From assembly GCF_012184415.1 (NCBI RefSeq), contig NZ_VTOX01000001.1, positions 1,116,001 through 1,180,000 on the forward strand: a stretch of DNA of 64,000 nucleotides. The letters run 5' to 3'. The stretch is from Ramlibacter lithotrophicus. GTDB taxonomy: Bacteria > Pseudomonadota > Gammaproteobacteria > Burkholderiales > Burkholderiaceae_C. The position numbers were made by a program, and so were the translations under genes. This document shows, one piece after another, positions 50,735 to 59,700 of the stretch (within the stretch, counting starts at the first letter, position 1; each line of letters begins with the position of its first letter). The notes beneath the pieces are model-generated. The model saw only the letters and a program-made list of their open reading frames with translations, did not search any database and was not told the origin of the DNA.

Positions 50735-52804
50735 ATGTCCACCAACTTCGTCCGCGCCGCCATCGGCGCCGCCGCGGTTGCCGCCTGCGGCGGCTCCGCC
50801 CTCGCCCAGTCCGCCCTGCCCCCGGTCACCATCACGGGCAACCCGCTTGGCGGCTCCGACCTCGTCGCGCCGGCCGCCCAGCTCTCGGGAACCGGCCTCA
50901 CCGTCCGCTCGCAAAGCACGCTCGGCGAGACCCTGAACCAGCTCCCCGGCGTGAGCAGCACCTACTTCGGCCCCAATGCCAGCCGCCCCGTCATCCGCGG
51001 GCTGGACGGCGACCGCATCCGCATCCTCAGCAACGGCGGCACGGCCCTGGACGTGTCGAACCTGAGTTACGACCACGCAGTCGCCGCCGACCCGCTCGCC
51101 ATGGAGCGGATCGAAGTGCTGCGCGGGCCGGCCGCGTTGCTGTACGGCGGCAACGCGATCGGCGGCGTCGTCAACGTCATCGACAACCGCATCCCGCGCC
51201 AGCCCGGCGAAGGCGTGCTCGGCAAGGCCGACCTCGGGTACGCCACGGGCGGCCGGGAGAAGAACGCGGCCGCGATGGTGGAAACCGGCAACAGCCGCCT
51301 TGGCCTGCACGTGGACGCCTTCCGCCGCCGGCACGGCGACGTGCGCGTGCCCGCCGCGCTGGGCTGCACCCAGGGCGGCGTCAACCGCGTCGAGGCGCGC
51401 ATCTGCAACTCGGGCAGCGAAGCGGACGGCGGCGCCGTCGGCGGCTCGCTGTTCTTCGACCGCGGGTATCTCGGCGCCTCGGCAACCACCTATGACAGCA
51501 GCTACGGCGCCGTGGCCGAGGACGAGGTGACCATCGGCATGCGCAGCAACCGCTACTCGCTGGAAGGCGAGCTGCGTCCCGGCGGGCTGGTGCAATCGGT
51601 CAAGGCGCGGGCCGGCCACGCCGACTACCGGCACACCGAGTACGAGGCCGCCGAAGCGGGCACGGTGTTCCGCAACCGCGGCAACGACCTGCGGCTGGAG
51701 GCGCGCCACGCGAAACTCGGGTCGCTGGAAGGCGTGCTCGGCCTGCAGGTGGAGAGCGCGCGCTTCTCGGCCGACGGCACCGAGGCCTTCGCGCCGTACA
51801 GCCGGACCCGCCAGCGCGCCCTCTTCCTGTACGAGGAGCTGGCCACCGGCTGGGGCAAGTTCACCTTCGGCGGCCGCGCGGAACACGTGCAGGTGGCCTC
51901 GGAGGGCAGTCCGCTCGTGGCTCGTTTCGCCCCCGCCTCGCGCAGCTTCAACCCTGGCAGCGCGTCGGTGGGCGTGCTGTGGAACGTGGCGCCGCGCTGG
52001 CAGGTCACGGGCAACCTGGCGCACAGCCAGCGCGCGCCCAAGGACTACGAGCTGTATGCCGACGGCCCCCACGTGGCGACCGGCGCGTATGAAGTCGGCA
52101 GCGCCGACCTGGGCAAGGAGCGTTCGACGCACGCCGAGGCCGGCGTGCAATGGAAGGACGGGGCCAGCAGCCTGCGCGTCAACGCGTTCAGCAGCCGCTT
52201 CGCCAACTACATCGCGCTGCTGGGCACCGGCAGGCTGCGTGACGCCGACGGCGGCGGCGCCGGTGGTACGGGCGCCGCCGATTGCGGCGACGGCACCTCG
52301 CTGGAGTCGGGCTGCAGCGCCGAAGTGATGCCGGAGATGGCCTACCAGGGCGTGCGGGCCACATTCCGCGGGGTCGAGGCGAGCGGGACCATGCGCGCAT
52401 GGGATGCCGCAGGCCACACCGTCGACGTCGAGCTGCGCGGCGACCTGGTGCGTGCCATGAACCGCAGCATCGGGCAGCCGTTGCCGCGCATCGCGCCGGT
52501 GCGCGTCGGAGCGACCGGGACCTGGAGCCGCGGCCCCTGGTCGGCTCGGCTCGGCTTCGACCACCATGCGGCGCAGTCGCGCGTTCCGGCCGGCGACCGG
52601 CCGACCGGCTCGTACACACTCTGGCAGGCGTCCGCGCAGTACCGCATGCAGCTGCAGCGGGCGAGCCTGCTCTGGTATGCGCGCCTGGACAACGCCACCG
52701 ACCGGCTCGCCTACAGCGCGACGTCGATCCTCACGCAGTCGGCGCCGGGCCGCGTGCCGCTGCCGGGGCGCAGTCTCAAGGTTGGGCTGCAGGCCAGCTT
52801 CTGA
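50735..52804 (+). CDS. TonB-dependent receptor, zinc-type (ZnuD-like)
   Basis: The 689-residue outer membrane receptor has a signal peptide (about 1-25, SALAQ), a plug domain with TLGETLNQLPGVSSTYFGPNASRPVIRGLDGDRIRILSNGG and a beta-barrel ending RSLKVGLQASF. The plug sequence, including the PNASRPVIRGL motif and SYDHAVAADPLAMERIEVLRGPAALLYGGNAIGG, is that of the ZnuD/zinc receptor group. It should import zinc or another metal complex. The ATG at 50735 sits 70 bases after the small exported protein gene, so they probably share a transcript. No Zur box was recognised by eye. Confidence 0.85.
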   Translation: MSTNFVRAAIGAAAVAACGGSALAQSALPPVTITGNPLGGSDLVAPAAQLSGTGLTVRSQSTLGETLNQLPGVSSTYFGPNASRPVIRGLDGDRIRILSNGGTALDVSNLSYDHAVAADPLAMERIEVLRGPAALLYGGNAIGGVVNVIDNRIPRQPGEGVLGKADLGYATGGREKNAAAMVETGNSRLGLHVDAFRRRHGDVRVPAALGCTQGGVNRVEARICNSGSEADGGAVGGSLFFDRGYLGASATTYDSSYGAVAEDEVTIGMRSNRYSLEGELRPGGLVQSVKARAGHADYRHTEYEAAEAGTVFRNRGNDLRLEARHAKLGSLEGVLGLQVESARFSADGTEAFAPYSRTRQRALFLYEELATGWGKFTFGGRAEHVQVASEGSPLVARFAPASRSFNPGSASVGVLWNVAPRWQVTGNLAHSQRAPKDYELYADGPHVATGAYEVGSADLGKERSTHAEAGVQWKDGASSLRVNAFSSRFANYIALLGTGRLRDADGGGAGGTGAADCGDGTSLESGCSAEVMPEMAYQGVRATFRGVEASGTMRAWDAAGHTVDVELRGDLVRAMNRSIGQPLPRIAPVRVGATGTWSRGPWSARLGFDHHAAQSRVPAGDRPTGSYTLWQASAQYRMQLQRASLLWYARLDNATDRLAYSATSILTQSAPGRVPLPGRSLKVGLQASF

Positions 52805-52828
52805 ATAATTGGAATCTGACCCCGATTG
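52805..52828. repeat. short relic resembling the GGGGTCAGATTCCAATT repeat
   Basis: Directly after the receptor stop the sequence AATTGGAATCTGACCCCGATT appears in most positions; on the other strand this is GGGGTCAGATTCCAATT, a motif I recall from repeats linked to small transposases. No transposase gene is near, so it would be a remnant. Confidence 0.4.
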
Positions 52829-52867
52829 GCCGAACTTTTCCAAGCTCGGCCACTCCCTCCTGGTTCC

Positions 52868-53707
52868 ATGAAACGCTGGTCCTTCCTCGCCGCCGCCGTC
52901 ACCGCCGTCGCCTTGAGCGTCGGCTGCGCCACGCTCGAGGAGCGCGAGCGGGCGCTGATCTTCCAGCCGAGCGACCGCGCCTGGGGCGGTTCTGCCGCAT
53001 TGGCGGAAGGCATGGACGACGTGTGGATCGAGTTCGAGTCGAAGGTCAGCGAGGCGCCGGCCAGGCTGCACGGACTCTGGCTGCCCGCCGACAAGCCGGT
53101 GGGCGCCCCGGTGCTGCTGTACCTGCACGGCGCGCGCTGGAACGTCGCCGGCTCGGCGCCGCGCATCCGCCGCATGCACGAACTGGGCTTCTCGGTGCTG
53201 GCCATCGACTACCGCGGCTTCGGCAAGAGCACGCCGGGGCTACCGTCGGAGGAGATGGCGTACGAGGACGCGCGGGCCGCCTGGGACTGGCTGGCCGCGA
53301 AATATCCCGAGCGCCAGCGCTACATCTTCGGCCACTCGCTGGGCGGCGCCATCGCCATCGACCTGGCGTCGCGCGTGGCCGACGAGCGCGGCACGATCGT
53401 CGAAGGCACGTTCACATCGATCCCCGACGTCGCCAGCACGATGAAGTGGGGCTGGCTGCCGATCGGGCCGCTGATCTCGCAGCGCTTCGAGGCCGTGCGC
53501 AAGGTGGCCAAGGTCGGCTCGCCGCTGCTGGTGGTGCACGGCGACCAGGACCGCCTGATCCAGAGCGAGCTGGGCCGCAAGCTGTACGAGGCGGCGCAGG
53601 GCCGCAAGCGCTTCCTGCTGGTGGAAGGCGGCTCGCACCACAGCACCATGGCGGTGGGCCTCGCGCGTTACCGCGAAGCGCTGGCGGAGTTCTTCCAGCT
53701 GCACTGA
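52868..53707 (+). CDS. alpha/beta hydrolase lipoprotein
   Basis: The 279-residue protein has a lipoprotein signal with lipobox LSVGC (cysteine at C20) and an alpha/beta hydrolase fold. The nucleophile is S157 in IFGHSLGGAIAI, with the acid in VVHGDQDRLI and the histidine in VEGGSHHS near the C-terminus. LYLHGARWNVAGSAPRIRRMHELGFSVLAIDYRGFGKS is the oxyanion region. It is likely a periplasmic or outer membrane esterase or peptidase of unknown substrate. The start ATG is at 52868. The gene is flanked by two near-identical 15-base sequences. Confidence 0.87.
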   Translation: MKRWSFLAAAVTAVALSVGCATLEERERALIFQPSDRAWGGSAALAEGMDDVWIEFESKVSEAPARLHGLWLPADKPVGAPVLLYLHGARWNVAGSAPRIRRMHELGFSVLAIDYRGFGKSTPGLPSEEMAYEDARAAWDWLAAKYPERQRYIFGHSLGGAIAIDLASRVADERGTIVEGTFTSIPDVASTMKWGWLPIGPLISQRFEAVRKVAKVGSPLLVVHGDQDRLIQSELGRKLYEAAQGRKRFLLVEGGSHHSTMAVGLARYREALAEFFQLH

Positions 53708-53810
53708 CCGTGCGGCCTGCCGGGGCCCGCCGCGACCACTTTCCCAAGCTCGACAATGGGTCCATACTGATCCGGCGGCCCGCCGCCGCGTCACGAACCG
53801 GAGGGGAAAC

Positions 53811-54242
53811 ATGGTTGCACCGTCGGAGTCGGCCATCCTGGCCTGCGTGCGGTTCTTCGAGACCTTGACCAAGGATTCGGTCGAAGACATCCGGACCCTG
53901 GCATCGCCCAGGATGCGCTATCGCGATCCCTTGACGGACGCCCAGGGCATAGACGCCGTGGTCGCGTACCTGCACAAGTGGTTCCGCGACCTCGACGACA
54001 TCGGGTTCCAGCGCGGCGATCGTGCCCAGTGCGGCAACGTCCTGCTGTCGCACTGGACCATGCAGTTTCGCGTGAGGAAGATGCCGCGCCGGCAATGGAC
54101 GATCGAAGGCATGTCCAGGACCACCTTCGACGACGACGGCAAGGTGGTCGACCACGTCGATTACTGGGACACCGCGCCGATGCTGGAAGCCTTCCCCGTC
54201 CTCGGCCGCGCCGTCACGCTGATCAGGAAGCTGGCGGCGTAA
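53811..54242 (+). CDS. SnoaL-like/NTF2-fold protein
   Basis: The 143-residue protein matches the nuclear transport factor 2-like SnoaL group: SAILACVRFFETLTKDSVEDIRTLASPRMRYRDPLTDAQG, then HWTMQFRVRKMPRRQWTIEG and DHVDYWDTAPMLEAFPVLG. Members are small enzymes or binding proteins, often with polyketide or steroid-like ligands; no catalytic residue is certain here. A GAGGGGAAAC ribosome binding site precedes the ATG at 53811. It lies upstream of an acyl-CoA synthetase gene on the same strand. Confidence 0.8.
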   Translation: MVAPSESAILACVRFFETLTKDSVEDIRTLASPRMRYRDPLTDAQGIDAVVAYLHKWFRDLDDIGFQRGDRAQCGNVLLSHWTMQFRVRKMPRRQWTIEGMSRTTFDDDGKVVDHVDYWDTAPMLEAFPVLGRAVTLIRKLAA

Positions 54243-54297
54243 CTCGCCACGGGCCGGCCGGCCGGGGCATACTGCGCCCGCATCCGAGGACACACCG

Positions 54298-55833
54298 ATG
54301 CTGGAACTGGCCACCCTCATCCCGCGGCACGCGCGCTTCCGCCCCGACGCGACGGCCGTCGTGTTCGGCGACGAACGCCTTACCTACGCCCAGTTCGGCG
54401 CCCGCGTCGCTCGCGCCGCCAACCTGCTGCGCTCGCTGGGCATCCGCAAGGGCGACAAGGTCGCGACGGTGCTCGGCAACTCGCGCGAAGCGCTGGAACT
54501 GGTCTGGGCGGTGCCCGCCATCGGCGCCGCGCTGGTGCCGCTGTCGCCGCTGCTGATGCCGTCGGGTCTCGCCAGCCTGCTGCGCGACTCCGACGCGAAA
54601 TGCCTGGTCAGCCAGCGCTCGATGCTGCCGGCGCTCGACGCCATCCGCGCCGAACTCGCGCCGCTGCTGCCGGGACGCGTGCTGCTGATCGACGGCGAGA
54701 CGCGCGAGTTCGGCGACTACGCGGCGCTCACGGCAGCACAGGACGAGACGTTCGTCCCGGAGTCGTGCGGGCCCGACGACCTGTTCAACATCATGTACAC
54801 CAGCGGCACGACGGGCCTGCCCAAGGGCATCATGCACAGCCACTACGTGCGGTCCATGTACTGCCTGCTGATGGCCGCCGCGTACCGCATGACGCCCGAG
54901 TCGCGCACCTTGCACGCCGGCGCCATCGTCTTCAACGGCGCCTACGTGACGATGATGCCGAGCTTCTGGCTGGGCGGGACCTACGTGCTGCTGCCGCAGT
55001 TCGACGCCGAAGCGACCATCGCCGCCATCGAGCGCGAGCGCATCACGCACATCGTGCTGGTGCCGACGCAGATCATCGCCATCCTCTCGTCGCCGCAGTA
55101 TCGGCCCGAGCGCCTGGCGTCGCTGGAGTGCATCCTGTCGCTGGGGGCGCCGCTGCTGCAGCAGCACAAGGACCGCCTCAACGCCGACCTGCCGCACCGT
55201 TTCTACGAGCTGTACGGCCTGACCGAGGGCTTCCTCACGATCCTCGACCGTGAAGACGCCGTGCGCAAGGCGGGCTCGGTCGGACGCCCGCCGCAGCATT
55301 TCGACATGCGTATCGTCGACCTCGACGGCCGCGACCTGCCGCCGCGCGAGATCGGCGAGATCGTCGGCCGCGGCCCGGTCCGGATGCAGGGCTACTACAA
55401 GCGGCCAGACCTCACCCAGCAGGCGGTGAAGGGCGGCTGGCTGTTCAGCGGCGACATGGGCTACGTCGACGAGGAAGGCTTCCTGTACCTGGTGGACCGC
55501 AAGAAGGACATGATCGATTCGGGCGGCATGAAGGTGTATCCGCGCGATGTCGAGGAAGTCGTCGCCCGCCACCCCGCGGTGCGCGAAGTGGCCGTCTTCG
55601 GCGTGCCGCACGAGAAATGGGGCGAGACGCCGGTGGCCGCCGTGGTCCTGCGCGAGCCGCGTTCCGCCAGCGCCGCCGAGTTGCGCGACTGGATCAACGA
55701 GCGCGTGGCCGCGCGCTACCAGCGCGTGTCGGAGGTGCTGGTGCTGCCCGACTTCCCGCGCAGCGCCGCCGGCAAGACCCTCAAGCGTGAACTGCGGGCG
55801 CCGTACTGGGCCGGACGCGAGCAGAAGATCTGA
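54298..55833 (+). CDS. acyl-CoA synthetase (AMP-dependent ligase)
   Basis: The 511-residue enzyme activates a carboxylic acid with ATP to an adenylate and then to a CoA ester. The adenylation motifs are all present: MYTSGTTGLPKGIMHSH (A3/P-loop), YGLTEGF (A5), FSGDMGYVDEEGFLYLVDR (A7/A8) and GGMKVYPRDVEEV, with the catalytic lysine in PRSAAGKTLKREL near the C-terminus. The substrate is not certain; fatty or aromatic acids are both possible. The ATG at 54298 gives MLELATLIPRHARFRP. The adjacent SnoaL-like gene suggests an oxygenated or polyketide-like acid. Confidence 0.88.
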   Translation: MLELATLIPRHARFRPDATAVVFGDERLTYAQFGARVARAANLLRSLGIRKGDKVATVLGNSREALELVWAVPAIGAALVPLSPLLMPSGLASLLRDSDAKCLVSQRSMLPALDAIRAELAPLLPGRVLLIDGETREFGDYAALTAAQDETFVPESCGPDDLFNIMYTSGTTGLPKGIMHSHYVRSMYCLLMAAAYRMTPESRTLHAGAIVFNGAYVTMMPSFWLGGTYVLLPQFDAEATIAAIERERITHIVLVPTQIIAILSSPQYRPERLASLECILSLGAPLLQQHKDRLNADLPHRFYELYGLTEGFLTILDREDAVRKAGSVGRPPQHFDMRIVDLDGRDLPPREIGEIVGRGPVRMQGYYKRPDLTQQAVKGGWLFSGDMGYVDEEGFLYLVDRKKDMIDSGGMKVYPRDVEEVVARHPAVREVAVFGVPHEKWGETPVAAVVLREPRSASAAELRDWINERVAARYQRVSEVLVLPDFPRSAAGKTLKRELRAPYWAGREQKI

Positions 55834-56013
55834 CGCCGCTGGCGCCTGCGCCATGACGGAGGGCTCCTCGAGCATGCCGTTGCAGGCCCCAGCCCCGCGC
55901 GTCCTGCAATGGCTGTGTCTCCAGGCACGGACAGGCCGCAGCGGTCCGCGCTGACAGGACAACGCGGCGACTCTGCTGAAACTCATCGCCTTTGACCCAC
56001 CTGTCGAGGCATC

Positions 56014-56829
56014 ATGAGCCAAACCGCACAGTCGCTAGCCGACCTCGCTCCCACCCTGCTGTGGTCCGATCCCACCAGCGGAGAAAACTGGGTCGACGTC
56101 AACGACACCACGCTGTGGTTCAGGTTCAGCGAGTACGTGCAGGCGCAGGCGGCCGCCGGACCGGTCGTGCTCAAGACCGCCGGCGGCGCCGTGGTGGCGA
56201 GTTGGGACCAGATCGCGGCGGAACCGATGGCGCCCCAGTGGGCATCTCTCGCGTTGCCTGCGCCGCTCGCGCCCGACACGGCCTACCGCCTCGAGTTCCC
56301 GTCCGGGGCAGTCGTCGACTTCGCGCGCAATCCATCGGCGAGCATGGCGCTCGATTTCCGGACCGCCGTTCCGCTGCCTGACTCGGCGCCCTCCCTCTTC
56401 AGGCCCGCAGCTGCGAGCCAGGCGAACGCGCTGGCGGCCGGCGAACAGACGCAGCCGCAGATCGCGCAGTTGGCCGACGGCAGCTTCTTCGTGGCGTGGG
56501 CGTCGATCCCCACGGCGAGCGCTTCGACACTGGACGGAGAGATCCGCGGCCAGCGCTATGACGCGAACGGCGCGAAGATCGGTGGCGAGGTGTTGCTGGC
56601 GCAGGACGCCGTCGTGCCGCTCGTCGACGCCCTGGAGGGCGGCGGCTTCGTGCTCACGTGGGAGGGGCCGCGCATAGCTTCTGACGGCAGCACCACGATG
56701 TTCACGCAGCGTTTCGACGCCACCGGACAATCGCTCGGCGCACCGGTCGCACCGAACACCACCCAACACGTCAGCCTTCACCCGGCGAAGACGGTTGCGC
56801 TCGATGGCGGCGGCCATCTGGTGTCATGA
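56014..56829 (+). pseudogene. N-terminal part of a split Ig-like repeat surface protein
   Basis: The 271-codon ORF begins with a clear start (cGAGG four bases before the ATG) but no signal peptide. It carries one Ig-like segment (LLWSDPTSGENWVDVNDTTLWFRF to AVPLP) and then two copies of a repeat (DGSFFVAWASIP...QRYDANGAKIGGE; EGGGFVLTWEG...QRFDATGQSLGAP). The third copy starts LDGGGHLVS and then stops at TGA 56827-56829. The following ORF continues TLRDGGGALATTKLLAQRFDANGAKVGGE in another frame, so one missing G in TGG (W) would explain the break. It may be a real pseudogene, a sequencing error or a slipping site. Confidence 0.75.
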
Positions 56830-59585
56830 CACTGCGCGATGGCGGCGGCGCCCTCGCCACGACCAAACTCCTGGCCCAGCGGTTCGATGCGAACGGGGCC
56901 AAGGTGGGCGGCGAGATGAGCATCGGCTCTGGGTTGAGCGGCTGGGACGTCGCGGCAGTCGCCGGCGGCGGCTGGGCGTTGATGACCCACGGCATCGACG
57001 CCCGCTACGGCGGCCTCGACAAGTTCGAGACGACGCTGTTCGACGGCTCCGGGGCCGTGGTCACCAGCATTTCGAGCTACGCCCGCGGGTTCTATCCGGA
57101 ACTCGCCACCCTCGCCAACGGCACGGTCCTGGCGAGCAACGGCTGGCAGTTCGAGGTGTTCGACGCATCGGGCACGCCGCTCGCGCCACCCGTCGACTTC
57201 GACCTGCCGGGGCTGACGCACGAGAACTTCACGCGGATCCTGGTCACGCCCCGGGGCGATGGCGGCTTTTTCGCGGCGTGGAAGGAGGTCGATGCAAGCA
57301 ACGAGCCGACCGGCGTCATCCTTGCCCAGTCCTTCGATGCCGCCGGTCATCGCGTCGGCCCGCCGGTGCAGGTGCCCGGAACGATGCTCGCGGCAACCCC
57401 CGAGGGCGGCTTCCTGGCAGCCTTCGAAGTGACCAATGCTGGGACCGCCACGGACGTGCAGGTCCAGAAATTCGAGGCGGTGACGGCGCCGCCCCCCGGC
57501 TCCGACACGGTGGCGCCCGCCCCGATCGACTTCTTTCCCGCCTCGGGCAGCAACTCGCTGCCGCCGGACTGGAACCTCGCCATCACCTTCGACGAGGCGG
57601 TGCAGGCCGGCGCCGGGACGATCACGCTGCGCACGGCAGGCGGCCAGGTGGTGCAGACGTTCGATGTCGCCAGCGATCCCCGCATCCGGTTCAACGGGGC
57701 CAGCGTGATCATCGATCCGGCAGCCGACCTGCTGCCGGGCGCGCACTATCAGCTGGTCGTCGCCCCCGGTGCGATCACGGACCTGGCCGGGAACGCCTAT
57801 GCGGGCGTGAGCGACTACGGGTTCATGACGGCGGGCCAACCCCCTGCCGGAGGCGACGCCGGCGCGCCCGTGGCGGTCGACTTCTTTCCCGCCGCCGGCA
57901 GCAACACGCTGCCACCCGACTGGAACCTGGCCATCACCTTCAACGAAGCAGTGCAGGCGGGCGCCGGCACGATCACGCTGCAGACGTCAGGCGGCCAGGT
58001 GGTGCAGACGTTCGATGTTGCCAGCGACCCCGGCATCCGCTTCGTGGACCGCAGCGTGGTGATCGATCCGGCGGCCGACCTGCTGCCCGGCACCACGTAC
58101 CAGCTCGTCGTCAGCCCCGGCGCCATCCAGGATCTCGCCGGCAATGCCTATGCGGGCGTCAGCGACTACGGCTTCACCACGGCGGGCCAGCCGCCGGCCG
58201 GAGGAGACCCCGGCGCGCCCGTGGCGGTCGACTTCTTCCCCGCCGCCGGCAGCAATACGCTGCCGCCCGACTGGAGCCTGGCCATCACCTTCAACGAGGC
58301 GGTGCAGGCGGGCTCCGGCACGATCACGCTGCAGACGGCAGCCGGCCAGGTGGTGCAGACGTTCGCGACGGCCACCGATCCTGGCATCCGCTTCGACGGA
58401 GCCAGCGTGATCATCGACCCGGCGGCCGACCTGCAACCCGGAACGACGTACCAGTTGGTCGTCAGCGCGGATGCCGTGCGTGACCTCGCCGGCAACGCCT
58501 CCGCCGGGGTGAGCGGCCACAGCTTCTCCACCGCAGGATCCGCGCCGCCGCCGGGAGGCGATTCGACGGCCCCCGCCGCCATCGACTTCTTCCCCGCCGC
58601 AGGCAGCAACACGCTACCGCCCGACTGGAGCCTGGCCATCACCTTCGACGAGGACGTGCAGGCGGGCGCCGGGACGATCACGCTGCAGACCGCGGGCGGC
58701 CAAGTGGTGCAGACGTTCGCGACTGCCACGGATCCAGGCATCCGCTTCAACGGAGCCAGCGTGATCATCGACCCGACGGCCGATCTGCAACCCGGAACGA
58801 CGTACCAGCTGGTCGTCAGTGCCGATGCGATCGAGGATCTTTCCGACAACGCCTTCGCCGGCGTGAGCGGACATGCGTTCACGACAGCCGGAACCTCCAC
58901 CGGCCCTAACGAAGGGCCGATCCTGCTGGGTCGCTTCCCGGAGAGCAAGATCCCGGTGGACTGGAACATGAGCCTCACCTTCAACGAGGCAGTGAAAGCC
59001 GGCTCCGGCACGATCACGCTGGAGACCGCGGCCGGCGACGTGGTGGAGACGTTCGTGACCGCGACGCACCCCGGCATCCAGTTCAGCGGCCCCAACGTCA
59101 TCATCAACCCGACGGCCGACCTGCAGGCGGGAACGACGTATCGGCTGGTAGTCAGCCCCGATGCGGTGGAGGACCTGTCCGGCCTCGCCTATTCGGGAGT
59201 CACCTTCTGGCCGTTCACCGCGACGGCCAGCCAGGACATCGTCGCTCCCACGGCCACCGGGTTTGTTCCGGCGCCCGGCAGCAACACGCTGCCGCCGGAC
59301 TCCAACTTCACCATCACCTTCGACGAACCGGTGCAGGCGGGTTGGGGCACGATCACCTTGCTCACGGCACATGGCGATTGGGTGCAGGCATTTACCACGG
59401 CCACCGACGCGGGCATCCACTTCACCGGGTCGAGCCTGGTCATCGATCCGGCGAACAACCTGCAGCCTGGGACCGACTACAAGTTGCTGTTCGGACCCGG
59501 CGCGGTCGAGGATCTCGCCGGCAACGAGGCCGCCATCCAGGACTACTTCTTCACTACGGCACTCGTCGGGGTGCCACCGGCCTGA
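56826..59585 (+). pseudogene. C-terminal part of the split Ig-like repeat surface protein
   Basis: The 919-codon ORF starts inside the stop of the previous one and continues the same protein. After one more WD/kelch-like repeat block it has six tandem Ig-like (SbsA/CADG-type) domains of about 117 residues: AIDFFPAAGSNTLPPDW, LAITFNEAVQAGAGTITL, VIDPAADLLPGTTYQLVV and DLAGNAYAGVSDYGFTTAG repeat from about 57525 to 59585, with spacings of 351, 351 and 354 bases and weaker last two copies. Repeats are near-identical in DNA, so recombination could change copy number. No RTX, LPXTG or sortase signal is seen, so export is unclear. Confidence 0.8.
57525..59585 (+). repeat. six tandem Ig-domain repeats of about 351 bases
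   Basis: Units start at about 57525, 57876, 58227, 58581, 58920 and 59256. The first four are strongly similar in DNA and protein; the fifth and sixth are more diverged. Assembly of such repeats from short reads is error-prone, and copy number may vary between strains. Confidence 0.9.
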
Positions 59586-59700
59586 GCGGCGCGCACCTCC
59601 GTCATCCGTGTCCCGGCCGGCCGGGCCGCGGCGGTCTTCCTACAGCGCATGGCCGCGGCGTCCGACCGGCGCCGCCGAGCTGACGCCGTAATGTGGCCAG

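Noticed and set aside
55852..55953. 33-codon ORF after the acyl-CoA synthetase
   Set aside because: No ribosome binding site, low-complexity composition, no neighbours that argue for it.
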